Positions 54,691 to 64,000 of a stretch of DNA of 64,000 nt are shown here, one piece after another. Where the stretch lies: contig JARKIF010000019.1 of NCBI GenBank assembly GCA_029378245.1, positions 434,001 through 498,000 on the forward strand, given 5' to 3'. The stretch comes from Roridomyces roridus. Lineage: Eukaryota; Basidiomycota; Agaricomycetes; Agaricales; Mycenaceae. Position 1 is the stretch's first letter, and each line of letters begins with the position of its first letter. Below the pieces are notes generated by a model. It saw only the letters and a program-made list of their open reading frames with translations, ran no database searches and was not told the DNA's origin. The translations under genes were made by a program, and so were the position numbers.

Positions 54691-56536
54691 CTACCAAAAC
54701 GGATGGCAGTCCCCACCGTCCCACTTCCACAAGTTCTCCAGATTCCCTTGAACAAGCTTGGTCGCCTGATAATTGTACCCATTCTCAATATTCTCGATAA
54801 ACCACTTGACCGCCCAATGCCTCAAAACGAACTTGAACCACACGTAGTAATCATAGTCGTACGCGGTAATGACCCGCGGACTGACATAAATTTTCTGCAT
54901 GTCGTATTGCCGCTGGAAGTCGTACGGGAGGTTGAACGACTCGGATGTGTAGCATGGTTCGTTTTTGCCGTTCGGGCGGAATTGGACCGGGGCCGATTCG
55001 GCTGGTGTGAAATTGGCGGGCAGTGGGTAGGCGGGATGAGTTGGTGGAAGGGGGTGGGATAAGGGAGAGGTGGAGAGGCGTCCCGGCGTTCGCAAGTTGT
55101 GAGGAAGGAAGGGCTCTGCTTTGAAAGCGACGATACCGTTCCAACACGAAAACACCGGAACGGCTTCCTCTCGGATCATGGCGTTCAAGCCCTGATGTTC
55201 GAATATGTAGGGCCAATTAGTGGATAAAGTGTTGCCGAGGCGGTCGCGGATGACCCATTGGTCGTAAAGACTGCAAGAAATTAGAAGAGCGAGGACGAAA
55301 GATCGGGATACGCACCCCCAAGGTCCGAAATCCAAACCGCACACAAAGTCCCAGTCACCGCCGCGAGTTTCCATCAATTCTACCATCGCCTCGGCCTCGA
55401 TGAAGACGTCGTTGCTGAACAAAACACGATCATACCCGCCCATCTCAACCAGCGGATCCATAACCCGGTTACGGAGCGACGAGAGGAAGGAGATACGGTC
55501 CTTTTTGGGTGTCTGGTCTCCTATGATGATCCGTCGGGAAACGTTCATGGCGGCGAGCTCGAGGTCAAAATCCCGCAACATTCCGACGGTGTCATCCTCG
55601 CTGTTGGATTCCACGATGGACACAAATACATTATCCTACGCGTGATTTAGATGAGAATAGCGACGAGGGAAATGCGAGCTTACCGCGCCTGCGTAGTTAA
55701 TGTATCGGATCATCTGCCTCCACCAATATGGAAAGACAGCCGCATTATTGCGGAACATGGCAGCGATGAATATTTTTTCTGCAAAGGGAATGAGGAACAG
55801 GAAATTGAGAACAAGATGACGCACCTCCATTCCCATACCCCTCGGGCCTGGGGTGTATATTCGCCTCGTTGATGACCCCCTTCCACCGAAAGTCGTCGAC
55901 ATTCTCGTACGTCCGGGTGAGGTAGATGCCAAAGAACACCATGGAGAGATAAGAGATGTAAAACGCGACGTACATCACCCGCTCGAGGAACGCCCAGATG
56001 GTCTCTGACGCAATGTGGCCGCGCGGGTGCGGCGACGGAGTAGTGATCTTGACCTCCTCGACGTGGCTGTGGTCCGACGGTCCCTGCTCGCTATCCGACG
56101 GAAGGTCCAGCCGCTGATACTGCCAGTCCCGTGTCCGCCACGACGAGAGACACGTCCGGATGGGCCCGAACGCAAACGAGGCCGTCATGATGACGACCAT
56201 GCAGAAGCCCCAGATCGGCATCGTGCCGAGCAGCGCTATCCAGCGCTGCCTGTAATACGGGTAATGTTCGCCCCATTTTCCCGGCAGGAAAGAGTCCACC
56301 TTCCATTGGGTGCGGTGATGGGTGTACTGGAAGACGGCGTACGAGATGAAGAAGTGTGAGAACTTCCATAGCACGACGATGCTAAACTGAAGGATACTCC
56401 AGAGGCACGCAACGGCGTAGGAGAAGTGGGGAGAGGAGCGGAGCCCGGCGGACCAGTCAGAGACAGCCCGAACTCGGTCGAGTACGAGAGGCGAAAATAG
56501 GAAGTTGAGATGGCGGATTCGCAGAGAAGGGAGCAT
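54691..56536 (-). CDS. GT69 / CAP59-type alpha-mannosyltransferase
   Basis: Exons 56,536-55,825, 55,778-55,684, 55,635-55,316 and 55,270-54,691 join in phase to 568 residues. The N-terminal third has three to four membrane segments (for example WIALLGTMPIWGFCMVVIMT and MYVAFYISYLSMVFFGIYL). The glycosyltransferase part starts EKIFIAAMFRNN. It continues VSIVESNSEDDTVGMLRDFD, a donor-binding DRVLFSNDVF with a DXD-like acidic pair nearby, and GGDWDFVCGLDFG, then CWNGIVAFKAEPF and a C-terminal VQGNLENLWKWDGGDCHPFW. This is the pattern of the fungal CMT1/CAP59 family (GT69), Golgi enzymes that add alpha-mannose to wall or capsule glycans. No lesion. It seems unrelated to the duplicated genes around it. 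Confidence 0.88.
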
Positions 56537-57099
56537 GTCCGGGGTGAGGGAGTGGTGGTCACTGTCGAGAGTGAGTCTGAGCAGGGCAGAGGAGATATTA
56601 AGGTACGCACCTGCGAAACGACGCAGGAGAAGGAAGGAGGGAAGGGACAGGAGTACCTGACATCCCCTAGCTGCTCCCCGCTATTTAACCAATTTCTGAG
56701 ACCGATCGGTGGAGCCATCTCAGTCTGGAATGCAGACAGTGAGACCTATGCATTTGCTTCAATACGCACAGTCCAGTACACAGCCCAGAACGAAGAAGGG
56801 CCGAGGGCGAGCATGATGTGGTTTGAGACAAGGTGGAAGTCGGATCAATCGAAGCGGTGATGCGCTTTCCAATCATCCGCAAATTCTGTTCAACCTCGAG
56901 CTTTGCTCGAGCTGGGCGTATGTACTCACCAAAAAAAACATAGTGAATGGCCAGTTATTGCAACAGTTTCTGGCAGAAGAACCATTGGAAATTTCAATTG
57001 CGAAGCGTTGACTCGCAACATCTGTGATTTTCTTGAATACGAAGGGTTGTCAAGAAATGTGTTCAGCGATCACTGTACTTGCGCGAATAGTCAATATAG
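56537..57099. other. intergenic, GT69 promoter side and B3 3' flank
   Basis: The first half should contain the GT69 promoter. Bases 56,990-57,099 are the B-family 3' flank shared with B1. No gene seen. Confidence 0.4.
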
Positions 57100-59400
57100 C
57101 TACAATTCAGCCATTCCCTCGACGCCGACTGCTCTTTTTGCATTCTCGTTCATCCTACCAGCTTTGCACTCGTGGCGATGCGATTTCCAATGGCTCCTCT
57201 GACAGACATTGTTGCAATACCTGGCGATTTGAACCCATCAGTATCAGGTTGAACGGAGATCAATAGACACCCCCCACTCACCACGTCTTTTGACATCCCG
57301 CGCATTTCTTGAGGGTTACGCTACCAAAATTACAGAAGGAGCAGGTATATATCTGCGCCTCCCCGTATCTCATGGTACCTGGGGTCACTCCCTGCAATTC
57401 AAATGCACGCGAACAAGAAGAAGTGGTATTAAGCTTTTCGAACCACGCGGCGATATCCACGTCCGAACGGTCCGAGTCAGACGCCGGCGCTTTGTAATCT
57501 CGTTTGGGTTGTCGAGACACGGTTGAGCCCCACGTAGTCCAGGCGTGCGACATGCGGTCGAGGATCCGGTCCAGCGCAACACAGTCTTTCGAGGGGGTAA
57601 AGCCCCACCCCGCACATCGAGCAATGTCGCAGATTTGGGTGAAGGATTTCTGAATCGTCTGCGAGGAATCAATTGAGTACGGTGGTAAGAGTAAACCCTC
57701 ATACCTGAAACTTCTCGTCCTTCCACAGGTGCCCATTCCTGATCAAGTCGACATGAGTCTCGACCGCGGTCATCGATGGCATCAGGATGTGATCCAACGG
57801 TGCGACTCGCATGAAGGTATTTGTGTTAGCCAATGCCTTCCCCAGCAGCACGTCGACCTCCTTCATGCGCAAGTCCGAGGGTAGTCCCAATACCATCCGA
57901 GACAAGACGAGGTGAGAATGAGAGACGGTGAGGTAGAGCAGCTGTTGCTGCATGTCGTCGGTCATGCCATCTACGCACTGCAATCCTTTGTCCGCGTAGA
58001 GAACGCGAGTGACGCTTTCGTCCTTGCCACATGCGAAATAGGCGAGAATATAATAGAAAAATGGGACAGATGGGCGCCGTTTGAGAGCTTCCTCGGCGTA
58101 CACGCAAGGACAGAGCTTGCCTTCAGAAGTGAGGATGTGAATGCGCAGGATATCGGCCGTAACATCCCATTCGTTCGTTGCGTTCGCAGCATTCCGAACG
58201 GCATCCTCGCACACCCGGAACATCTCGAGCAATTCCTCTGCTCCCTCGGCATCAGACTGAGTAGACACCCGCACGGTCGTCTCGCCACTCAAAATCAGGG
58301 CCGCGAGTTCCTGTTCCAGCTCCAAGTGCGAGCAGTCTGGGTTCGTCCTATACTCGTTGTGGAGAGCCTTCAGCTTCTCTACGTGTTGAAGAATATTGCA
58401 AACAAAAGGCTCCGTGTCACAATAATAAGCATCCAGCAACTCGACGACGCCCGGGGAGGTAGGTTCCACTTGATCCCCCTCCCCGGAGTCTTCTAATTGA
58501 GCACACGCATCAATCAGAGCGCGCTGTGAGGATATTCGGGTGCAAATGTCAGGCGACCGAGCGCAGGCGACGAGAAAGTCGATGGAATTAGGGTTGGAGA
58601 GGAAGGGAATGGGGCATTTCGGCGCAGTTTCATGGCAAAATGTGAGCAGGTGGTCGAAGCTGGCCAAGGTAGAACCTGAGAGGCGGACGACGCGGAGCAT
58701 GAATTTTAGGACACGCGGCAGCGCAGCTACGACTTCGTGGTCCGGTGTCATAGCGTAGATAGCGCACGTAATGGCATGTGACAGTACGCAGACGGTCTTT
58801 TCCACAAATTTGAGCTGATCCAGATGAGGCTCGGCGCAATCAAGAATGCTGGACGTGAAGCGTGCCACGGCTCGTAGAACTTGCGAGTCGCGTGGGTGGG
58901 AAATTTTGCTAAGCATGAGGACGGCAGTCTCTCGTGCCCACGGTGAGGCCAAAGAGCCACGGTTCTCTCCAGAAACCCTGGAAAGCCCGTGAGTGCCGCT
59001 GAAGCAATGTGGCTGGAAGAACGCGCACGAGTTTCAGAAACAAGACGCTTCCGCAGGATGTTATCGTATGCCATGCCACCGTAGACAGCAAGGATGGCCG
59101 AGGCCAGGCGATCGGACGCCACTACTTGGCTCCCCGAGTATTCCCTAGTCTGCGCATAGACCTTGTCCAGGGCGGCGTTGATAGTCTGAAACGACTCGTG
59201 GCATTTCTTGAGCCCGCGCATCGTATCACAATCTGAATGGGACGTGTAACGCACTGCGAAAGTGGAGAAAGAGTATCCATACCTGGAATCCGTAGCTTGC
59301 GAGAGACCTCCTTGGCAAGAAGGTTCGCATCGGGCACAAGTTCTGCGGTCACCAGTAGCTGGTGAAAAGTCTTGTCCTTTGCAGGTCTGCTTGAATGCAT
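57100..59400 (-). CDS. MYND-type protein, family B, copy B3
   Basis: B3 is the closest relative of B1 and appears intact. The ATG at 59,400 gives MHSSRPAKDKTFHQLLVTAE. Introns match B1 (IPDCDTMRGLKKCHESF; SETRFLERT; after KFQ). The long helical body is open throughout. The MYND finger is complete: CSFCNFGSVTLKKCAGCQKT, an intron after ACG-TG, then YCNNVCQRSHWKSHRHEC. The protein ends GVEGMAEL at a TAG at 57,100-57,102, about 11 residues longer than B1. A slightly acidic insertion (LEDSGEGDQVEPTSPG) lies where B4 has its long acidic tract. It is on the same strand as EH3 and B4. Function unknown. Confidence 0.8.
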
Positions 59401-59595
59401 GGTGTTGGTCAAAAGAAAGATGAGGCGCAGTGCCACCATCATTCACACGCCCAAAGCCGAGCTTTGATGATTTCGGCGCAAATCGCAGCCAGAAAATTTA
59501 CAATAAGATGAAGATTAAGAAAGGCCACAGGTCCCACGCAGTGTACGGCCAGTAATTACAGATGCACCATGGTTTCGACTAGTAAGTACTTGGGA

Positions 59596-61104
59596 TCAAA
59601 ATACCCAATAATTCGCGATATTGCGAATATCCGCGATGAGAGCAGGCGGATTGTCCAATCCAGCAAAATGTCCGCCAAAATCATGCACTGAACGATCAGT
59701 AAGTCAGTCATCTCCTCACCCGAAGTCACACACGCACCTTTATACGAAACCAAATTCCCAACCTTGGCAACATACTCCTCCGGCCACAGCGAAACATTAT
59801 ACTCAAACTGACTAAACAACAACGGCGCGTTCGTGGGCGCTTTCGTGTACACGGTCAAAAAACTGGCCATATTCTGCGCGTAGATCCAGACGGAGGAGTG
59901 GAAGGTGTGGGTGAGGTAGTAGAGCGAGATGCCGGTGAGGATCGCAGTGTTGTCGAGTACGGAGGGAGGCGTGCCTGCGCGGGGGTCGGACCAGAGTTTG
60001 ATCTGGTTAGCCAGGTAAGCCAGTTGTCCGACCGGGTTGTCGTACAGAGCCAACCCGATGTCATTTGGCTGTGAACGGAGATCCATTGAATTTTATGCAA
60101 CGCACAAGACATGTGCATGAACACTCACCTTGGTACCCTGCTCAACCAAATACCCGTTCCCAACTTGATTCCAGAGATTCATCCGCGCCAGGGTCACTTT
60201 CTGCTCGTCAGAGAGGGTTATATTGTTGGCGGCGATCTCATCCTCTGAAGGCGACAGGAAAGGGAGGAAGGCCAGGTGCGCTGCGCGGACGGTCTGGTTG
60301 AAGGAGCCGTAGAGAGCATACGCTACGATAGAACCCTGCCGAATTCGTGAGCGGGTTGCCCAGGACAACACAAATAAGTACTAGACGCACCCAATCGGTG
60401 CCATGCACGGCATAAGTCGAGTAACCCAAAACCTCCGTCATCAACGTGTTGAACATCCGGGCGGTATCATCCACTGTCCAATTTTGCGGCGGCGCGGAGG
60501 AGAAGATGAATCCGGGCAGGGAGGGTACGACGACATTGAAGGAAACGCTCTTCCCAGCGGTGTTGTGCGTCGGCTGGGTCAACGGTTCGATTACCGGCAG
60601 AAATTCATGGAAAGAGCCTGCGATATAAGCAGGGCTCTCCACATTAAAAGAAGATGTCTTACCTGGCCATCCGTGAAGCAAAAGAACGGGGATCGCGTCC
60701 ACGTCCTTGGATTTCTGGTGCACGAAATGGACTGTTTGACCTTCGATCTCGGCTGTGAAGTGGTCGAGGCTGGTCCTCCGTGAGTAAGGGTTCAATTTAA
60801 AGAGCGGTGGGACATACCGATTCATCTCAGCTTCCTCTTTCTCCCAATCAAAGCTCGTCACCCATTCATCGCTCAACTCGCGCAGAGTATCCAATTCGAT
60901 ACCACTGTTGGGTCCAGCCTCGGGGTACAGCGCCGTCTCCGGAAGTCGGGTGTTGTTCACAAGGGACTTGAGATGCGGGATCTCTCCCGCCAGGTCAATT
61001 TTGAACGGTTTTACGTTGAAGTTGCCAGTGCGATGAGTAGTGGCGGCGAGCACGGAGCCAACGAGAGCAGCGGTGAGCAAAAAACGATTTGGGGGGAGGA
61101 TCAT
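59596..61104 (-). CDS. epoxide hydrolase, copy EH3
   Basis: Exons, with boundaries read as GT..AG: 61,104-60,818, 60,769-60,663, 60,617-60,391, 60,335-60,129, 60,068-59,738 and 59,687-59,596. The ATG at 61,104 begins a signal segment (MILPPNRFLLTAALVGSVLA). The EHN-type region, HGWPG oxyanion motif, HGTDW nucleophile elbow continued by GSIVAYALYGSFN, and HDFGGHFAGLDNPP histidine region are all present. It ends IANYWVF. It is about 415 residues, usual for the family. It is more diverged from EH1 and EH2 than they are from each other and lacks a neighbouring TM gene. It should open epoxides to diols, probably in the secretory pathway. Confidence 0.9.
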
Positions 61105-61214
61105 GATGTTTGCGGCTGGCCCTAGATTTTTCACCCTGTTTATATATCGTCGGCCAGCCCTGAGACGAGAATTCGGCTAGGGCGGGCCGCAGGCCCAAAA
61201 TGGCAATACTCGAA

Positions 61215-61290
61215 CTTGTGAGCAATGTTATTTGTAACATCTCATGCATGATTCAGCGATCCTACGGGCGTTACAAACCTCCGGATGAAC
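61215..61290 (-). repeat. duplicated tail of the B4 last exon
   Basis: Minus-strand sequence here repeats the end of B4 (codons for CKA(R/S)R(I/V)AES and the TTTGTAACAT sequence after the stop, 61,340-61,400). It lies about 125 bp downstream in diverged form: a small tandem duplication. Confidence 0.6.
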
Positions 61291-61361
61291 CTGAGACTTT
61301 ACATTTCTTGCAGCCAGAGACACGGTGAAACTGAGAGATTCAGCAATATTATTTTGTAACA

Positions 61362-63815
61362 TTATGATTCAGCAACCCTACTAGCCTTACAAACCTGACG
61401 ATGGACCTTCCAATGCCGCTTCTGGCACGCATCGTCGCAGTATCTGACTTGGGTCAGAGCATTCAAAATGATCATGAACCTTGTGTGCACGCACCTCGTC
61501 TTTTGACATCCACCACACTTCTTGAGAACGGCACTAGCGGTATTACACGCAGCGCAAAGCGGCAACTGCGCCGGTCCATACCGTTTAACCGTCGTACCTG
61601 CACCGCGGATGTACAGCACGAGACGATCAGCAGGGCTCGTATCGAGCTTCTCCAGCCAAGCAACGAGCTCGGCGTTGGGATGCTCGGTGGAGAGATTCGT
61701 ATTGGTATTGGAGTCTGTCGGGTACTTGTCGCTCGGATACTGTGACACATTCGGTCCCCAAAGGCGCCAGGCGTTCGGCATACGAGTGAGAATTTTCTCA
61801 AGCGCGATGCACTCTTTGTTGGAGTGTAACCCTGTCTCGGTGTATCGGGCTACGTGACTTGCAAAAAAGAATTTATGCAGAGCAGCCTAGAGGTGTATGA
61901 TTAGTCCTCTGGTCTAGACAACGAAAAAAAAAACTGACCTGCAAATCCAACTCGGTCAAGTTGGGTCCCTTGATGCAGAATTCAAGATGAATTTCCAACG
62001 CGTGCATCATCGGCACTTGAGGGTCGTCGGGGGCCGCGATGCGGAGGAATTCCCGCGCGTTTCCAAGAGCTTGCTGCAACAACAGGTTCAGCTCCCGCAA
62101 CCGAATTTCATCAGCCAATCCCTGCGCCATCTCCGCCAAGACGTTCATCGACGAGTAGGTGCTGTATGAGAGAAGCATGACACGCAAATAGTCGGAGATT
62201 TCCGGGCATTGAAGCCCTTTATCCGCAAACAACATTGTTTGCGTGCCCATATCGCCGCCCACCGTCATGATGTAGTAGAAATAGGCAACAGACGGATGTC
62301 GTTCGAGAGACGCTCTCGAAAAGACAACCGCCTCCTCCCACTGCCCGTCCGAAACGAGGCGCTGCACATGGAGGATGTCAGCGCTCGCGTCGTCTCCGTC
62401 CGCTCGCACCGCGTCTTCGCACTCCTGGAGCAAGTCAAGGAACGTCTCGCCGCCTTCCACGTCGTGATACTTCCTCAGCATCATTTCTCTGCGCATAGCC
62501 AAATCCACGATAGCCCGTCCGATGTCTGAGCGTGAGCGGGGCTCGCCCGTCTCGACCAGATCGGCCAGCTCGTCGTAGACGTCATCACCCACAGAGGACC
62601 AGGATTCCGATTCGCGGTAGTACTCGTCCAGCATCATCTTGGCACGCGCTGATACCCGGGGTTTTTCTGGTGGCTCCTCCGAGTCGCCTGAGTCCTCCTG
62701 GTCGTCTGAGTCCTCCTGTTGGTTTGAATCCTCCTGTTCGTCTGAATCCTCCGGGTCGTCTGGATCCTCAGGGTCGTCTGAATCGTGAGAAACGTCTGAA
62801 TCGTCAGAGTCGTCTGAATCTTCGGAGTCGTCTGAGTCCTCCGAGTCCTCCGAGTCGGACTGAGTACGAGGTTCCACCAAGTCGGCACAAAGAAGAAGAA
62901 GACATCGCTGTGCCGAGATGCGCGTCCGTATATCCTGCGCCCTCGTACAGGCGATGAGAAAATCGACCGAGTCGGGCATCGAGAGGAATACACCAGCTTC
63001 GTCCGAGACATGGTCATAGCAAAAGATGAGCAGGTGGATGAAGCTGACGTGCGTGGAGCCCGGGAGGCGCACCACGCTCAGCGCGAATCGAAGGACGCGC
63101 GGCAAATCGACGTCAAAGTCCAACTCGTCTTCTTCGGCATCGACGACGACCGAGGCGGTCGCGTGGGTGAGAACGCAGACGGCTGTTTCTGCATAGTCGA
63201 GATTGTCTCGTTGCATCTCGGCAGTGTCGAGGATAGTCGACGTGTGGCGTGCAATTTTGCGGAGCACGTCGGTATCGTGAAAGTGAGTAACATCGCTCAG
63301 CGTGTTCATCACCACATGTTTTGCATTTGGGGAGTCGGAGCATAACACCGCCATGGCTGTTTCGAGAAACTCTGGCGAAAAAAGTCAAGTGGCACCCAAT
63401 TCTCCCCAACAAGTAGATACGCACGGGTTTCAGAAAAGATACGCGTCCGCAAGACGCTATCGTCTCCCATTCGTCCAAAGATCGAAATGACCACAGCAGC
63501 TAGCTGGTCGCACAGAGCTTGAGCTCCATTAGCCCGCCGTTCCTGCTCCTGGGTTTGCATCAACACCTCGTTCAGCACCGACGCGATCGAATCAAACGAT
63601 TCATGACACTGTTTGAATCCTCGGGATGTACTAAAGTCTAGACTGTATTGATTGACCAAGAATCGTCAACAGAAGCCTTGCCTACCAGGAAGCTCCAACA
63701 TGCGAGAGACCCCGAGGATGATATCTTCGACGTCGCTGGAGAGGTTGGCAGCGATGAGAAGCTGATTGAAAGTAGGGCCTTGGGCGCGGATTTTCCTTTG
63801 GGTCTTTTTCGCCAT
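61362..63815 (-). CDS. MYND-type protein, family B, copy B4, with acidic repeat tract
   Basis: The ATG at 63,815 gives MAKKTQRKIRAQGPTFNQLL. The exon layout is that of B1-B3; the first acceptor is TCTAG, giving LPDFSTSRGFKQCHESF. Between the helical halves, 62,690-62,870 encodes about 60 residues almost only of Asp, Glu, Ser, Pro and Gln, built from imperfect repeats of DDSEDS type. B1 has a short ordinary linker there. The finger is complete: CAACNTASAVLKKCGGC, an intron, YCDDACQKRHWKVHRQVC. The stop is at 61,362. No lesion. The tract may be a flexible charged linker; its repeat DNA suggests length variability. Confidence 0.8.
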
Positions 63816-64000
63816 GGTGGTGGTCGAGGTGAAAGAGGAAACGGTCACATGCCACCGTGATTGGCGGTCATCTCCGAAACGAAAATATGCATTATAGTAT
63901 AAGTACAGCCCAGCAGACTCTTCTACCAAAAATGCGTATTCTTCGGGTCCAGCGCCTTATTCGCCATCCTCAGCATCACCGAATCTGATGTGAGGCTAGA

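Overview
The window looks like nuclear DNA from a basidiomycete, most likely an Agaricomycete (mushroom). Genes are split by many short GT..AG introns of about 45-75 bp. Many are multi-copy families typical of mushroom genomes: MYND zinc-finger proteins, DUF6534-type membrane proteins, EHN-type epoxide hydrolases and F-box remnants. The rest is packed with Ty1/copia and terminal-inverted-repeat (TIR) elements. A Mycena-like agaric would fit, but the sequence alone does not fix the genus. I saw no tRNA, rRNA or CRISPR array.

Layout. 1.2-10.7 kb: membrane-protein gene TM1 (+), epoxide hydrolase EH1 (-), an F-box pseudogene (-), MYND gene A1 (+) and MYND gene B1 (+). 11.2-14.2 kb: a secreted GH92 alpha-mannosidase (-) with two TIR elements upstream of it. 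15.3-17.1 kb: TM2, an inverted near-copy of TM1. 17.3-19.0 kb: a DUF6534-type membrane protein (-). 19-33.4 kb: a gene-poor region of nested transposable elements. It includes hAT-like elements with 8-bp target duplications, a Mutator-like element with a 9-bp duplication, several TA-duplication MITEs, a solo LTR, and an oppositely oriented pair of about 1-kb elements. 33.7-35.5 kb: a single-pass membrane protein (-). 35.8-42.8 kb: TM3, split after two bases of codon 6 by a complete Ty1/copia element with matching 293-bp LTRs. 43.4-44.9 kb: EH2 (-). 46.4-47.9 kb: a probable decayed HNH-type gene. 48-49.3 kb: a tandem duplication. 49.8-63.8 kb: MYND B2 (+), MYND A2 (+), a GT69/CAP59-type mannosyltransferase (-), MYND B3 (-), EH3 (-), MYND B4 (-).

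How it fits together. The window is a duplication nest. The convergent pair TM(+)/EH(-) occurs twice (1.2-4.9 and 41.2-44.9 kb). MYND family A sits next to MYND family B twice (A1-B1 and B2-A2). TM has a further inverted copy. Several copies carry their own lesion: TM3 has the retrotransposon; TM1 and TM2 share an out-of-phase exon junction; EH1 has a changed nucleophile elbow and an exonised intron; B1 lacks two residues in a zinc CX2C pair; B2 has a one-base frameshift; B4 has gained an acidic repeat tract. No metabolic operon is evident. The GH92 and GT69 genes are ordinary mannan/glycan enzymes beside the duplicated block. The nearest thing to an undescribed system is the paired, fast-diverging MYND A/MYND B families, whose function I cannot assign.
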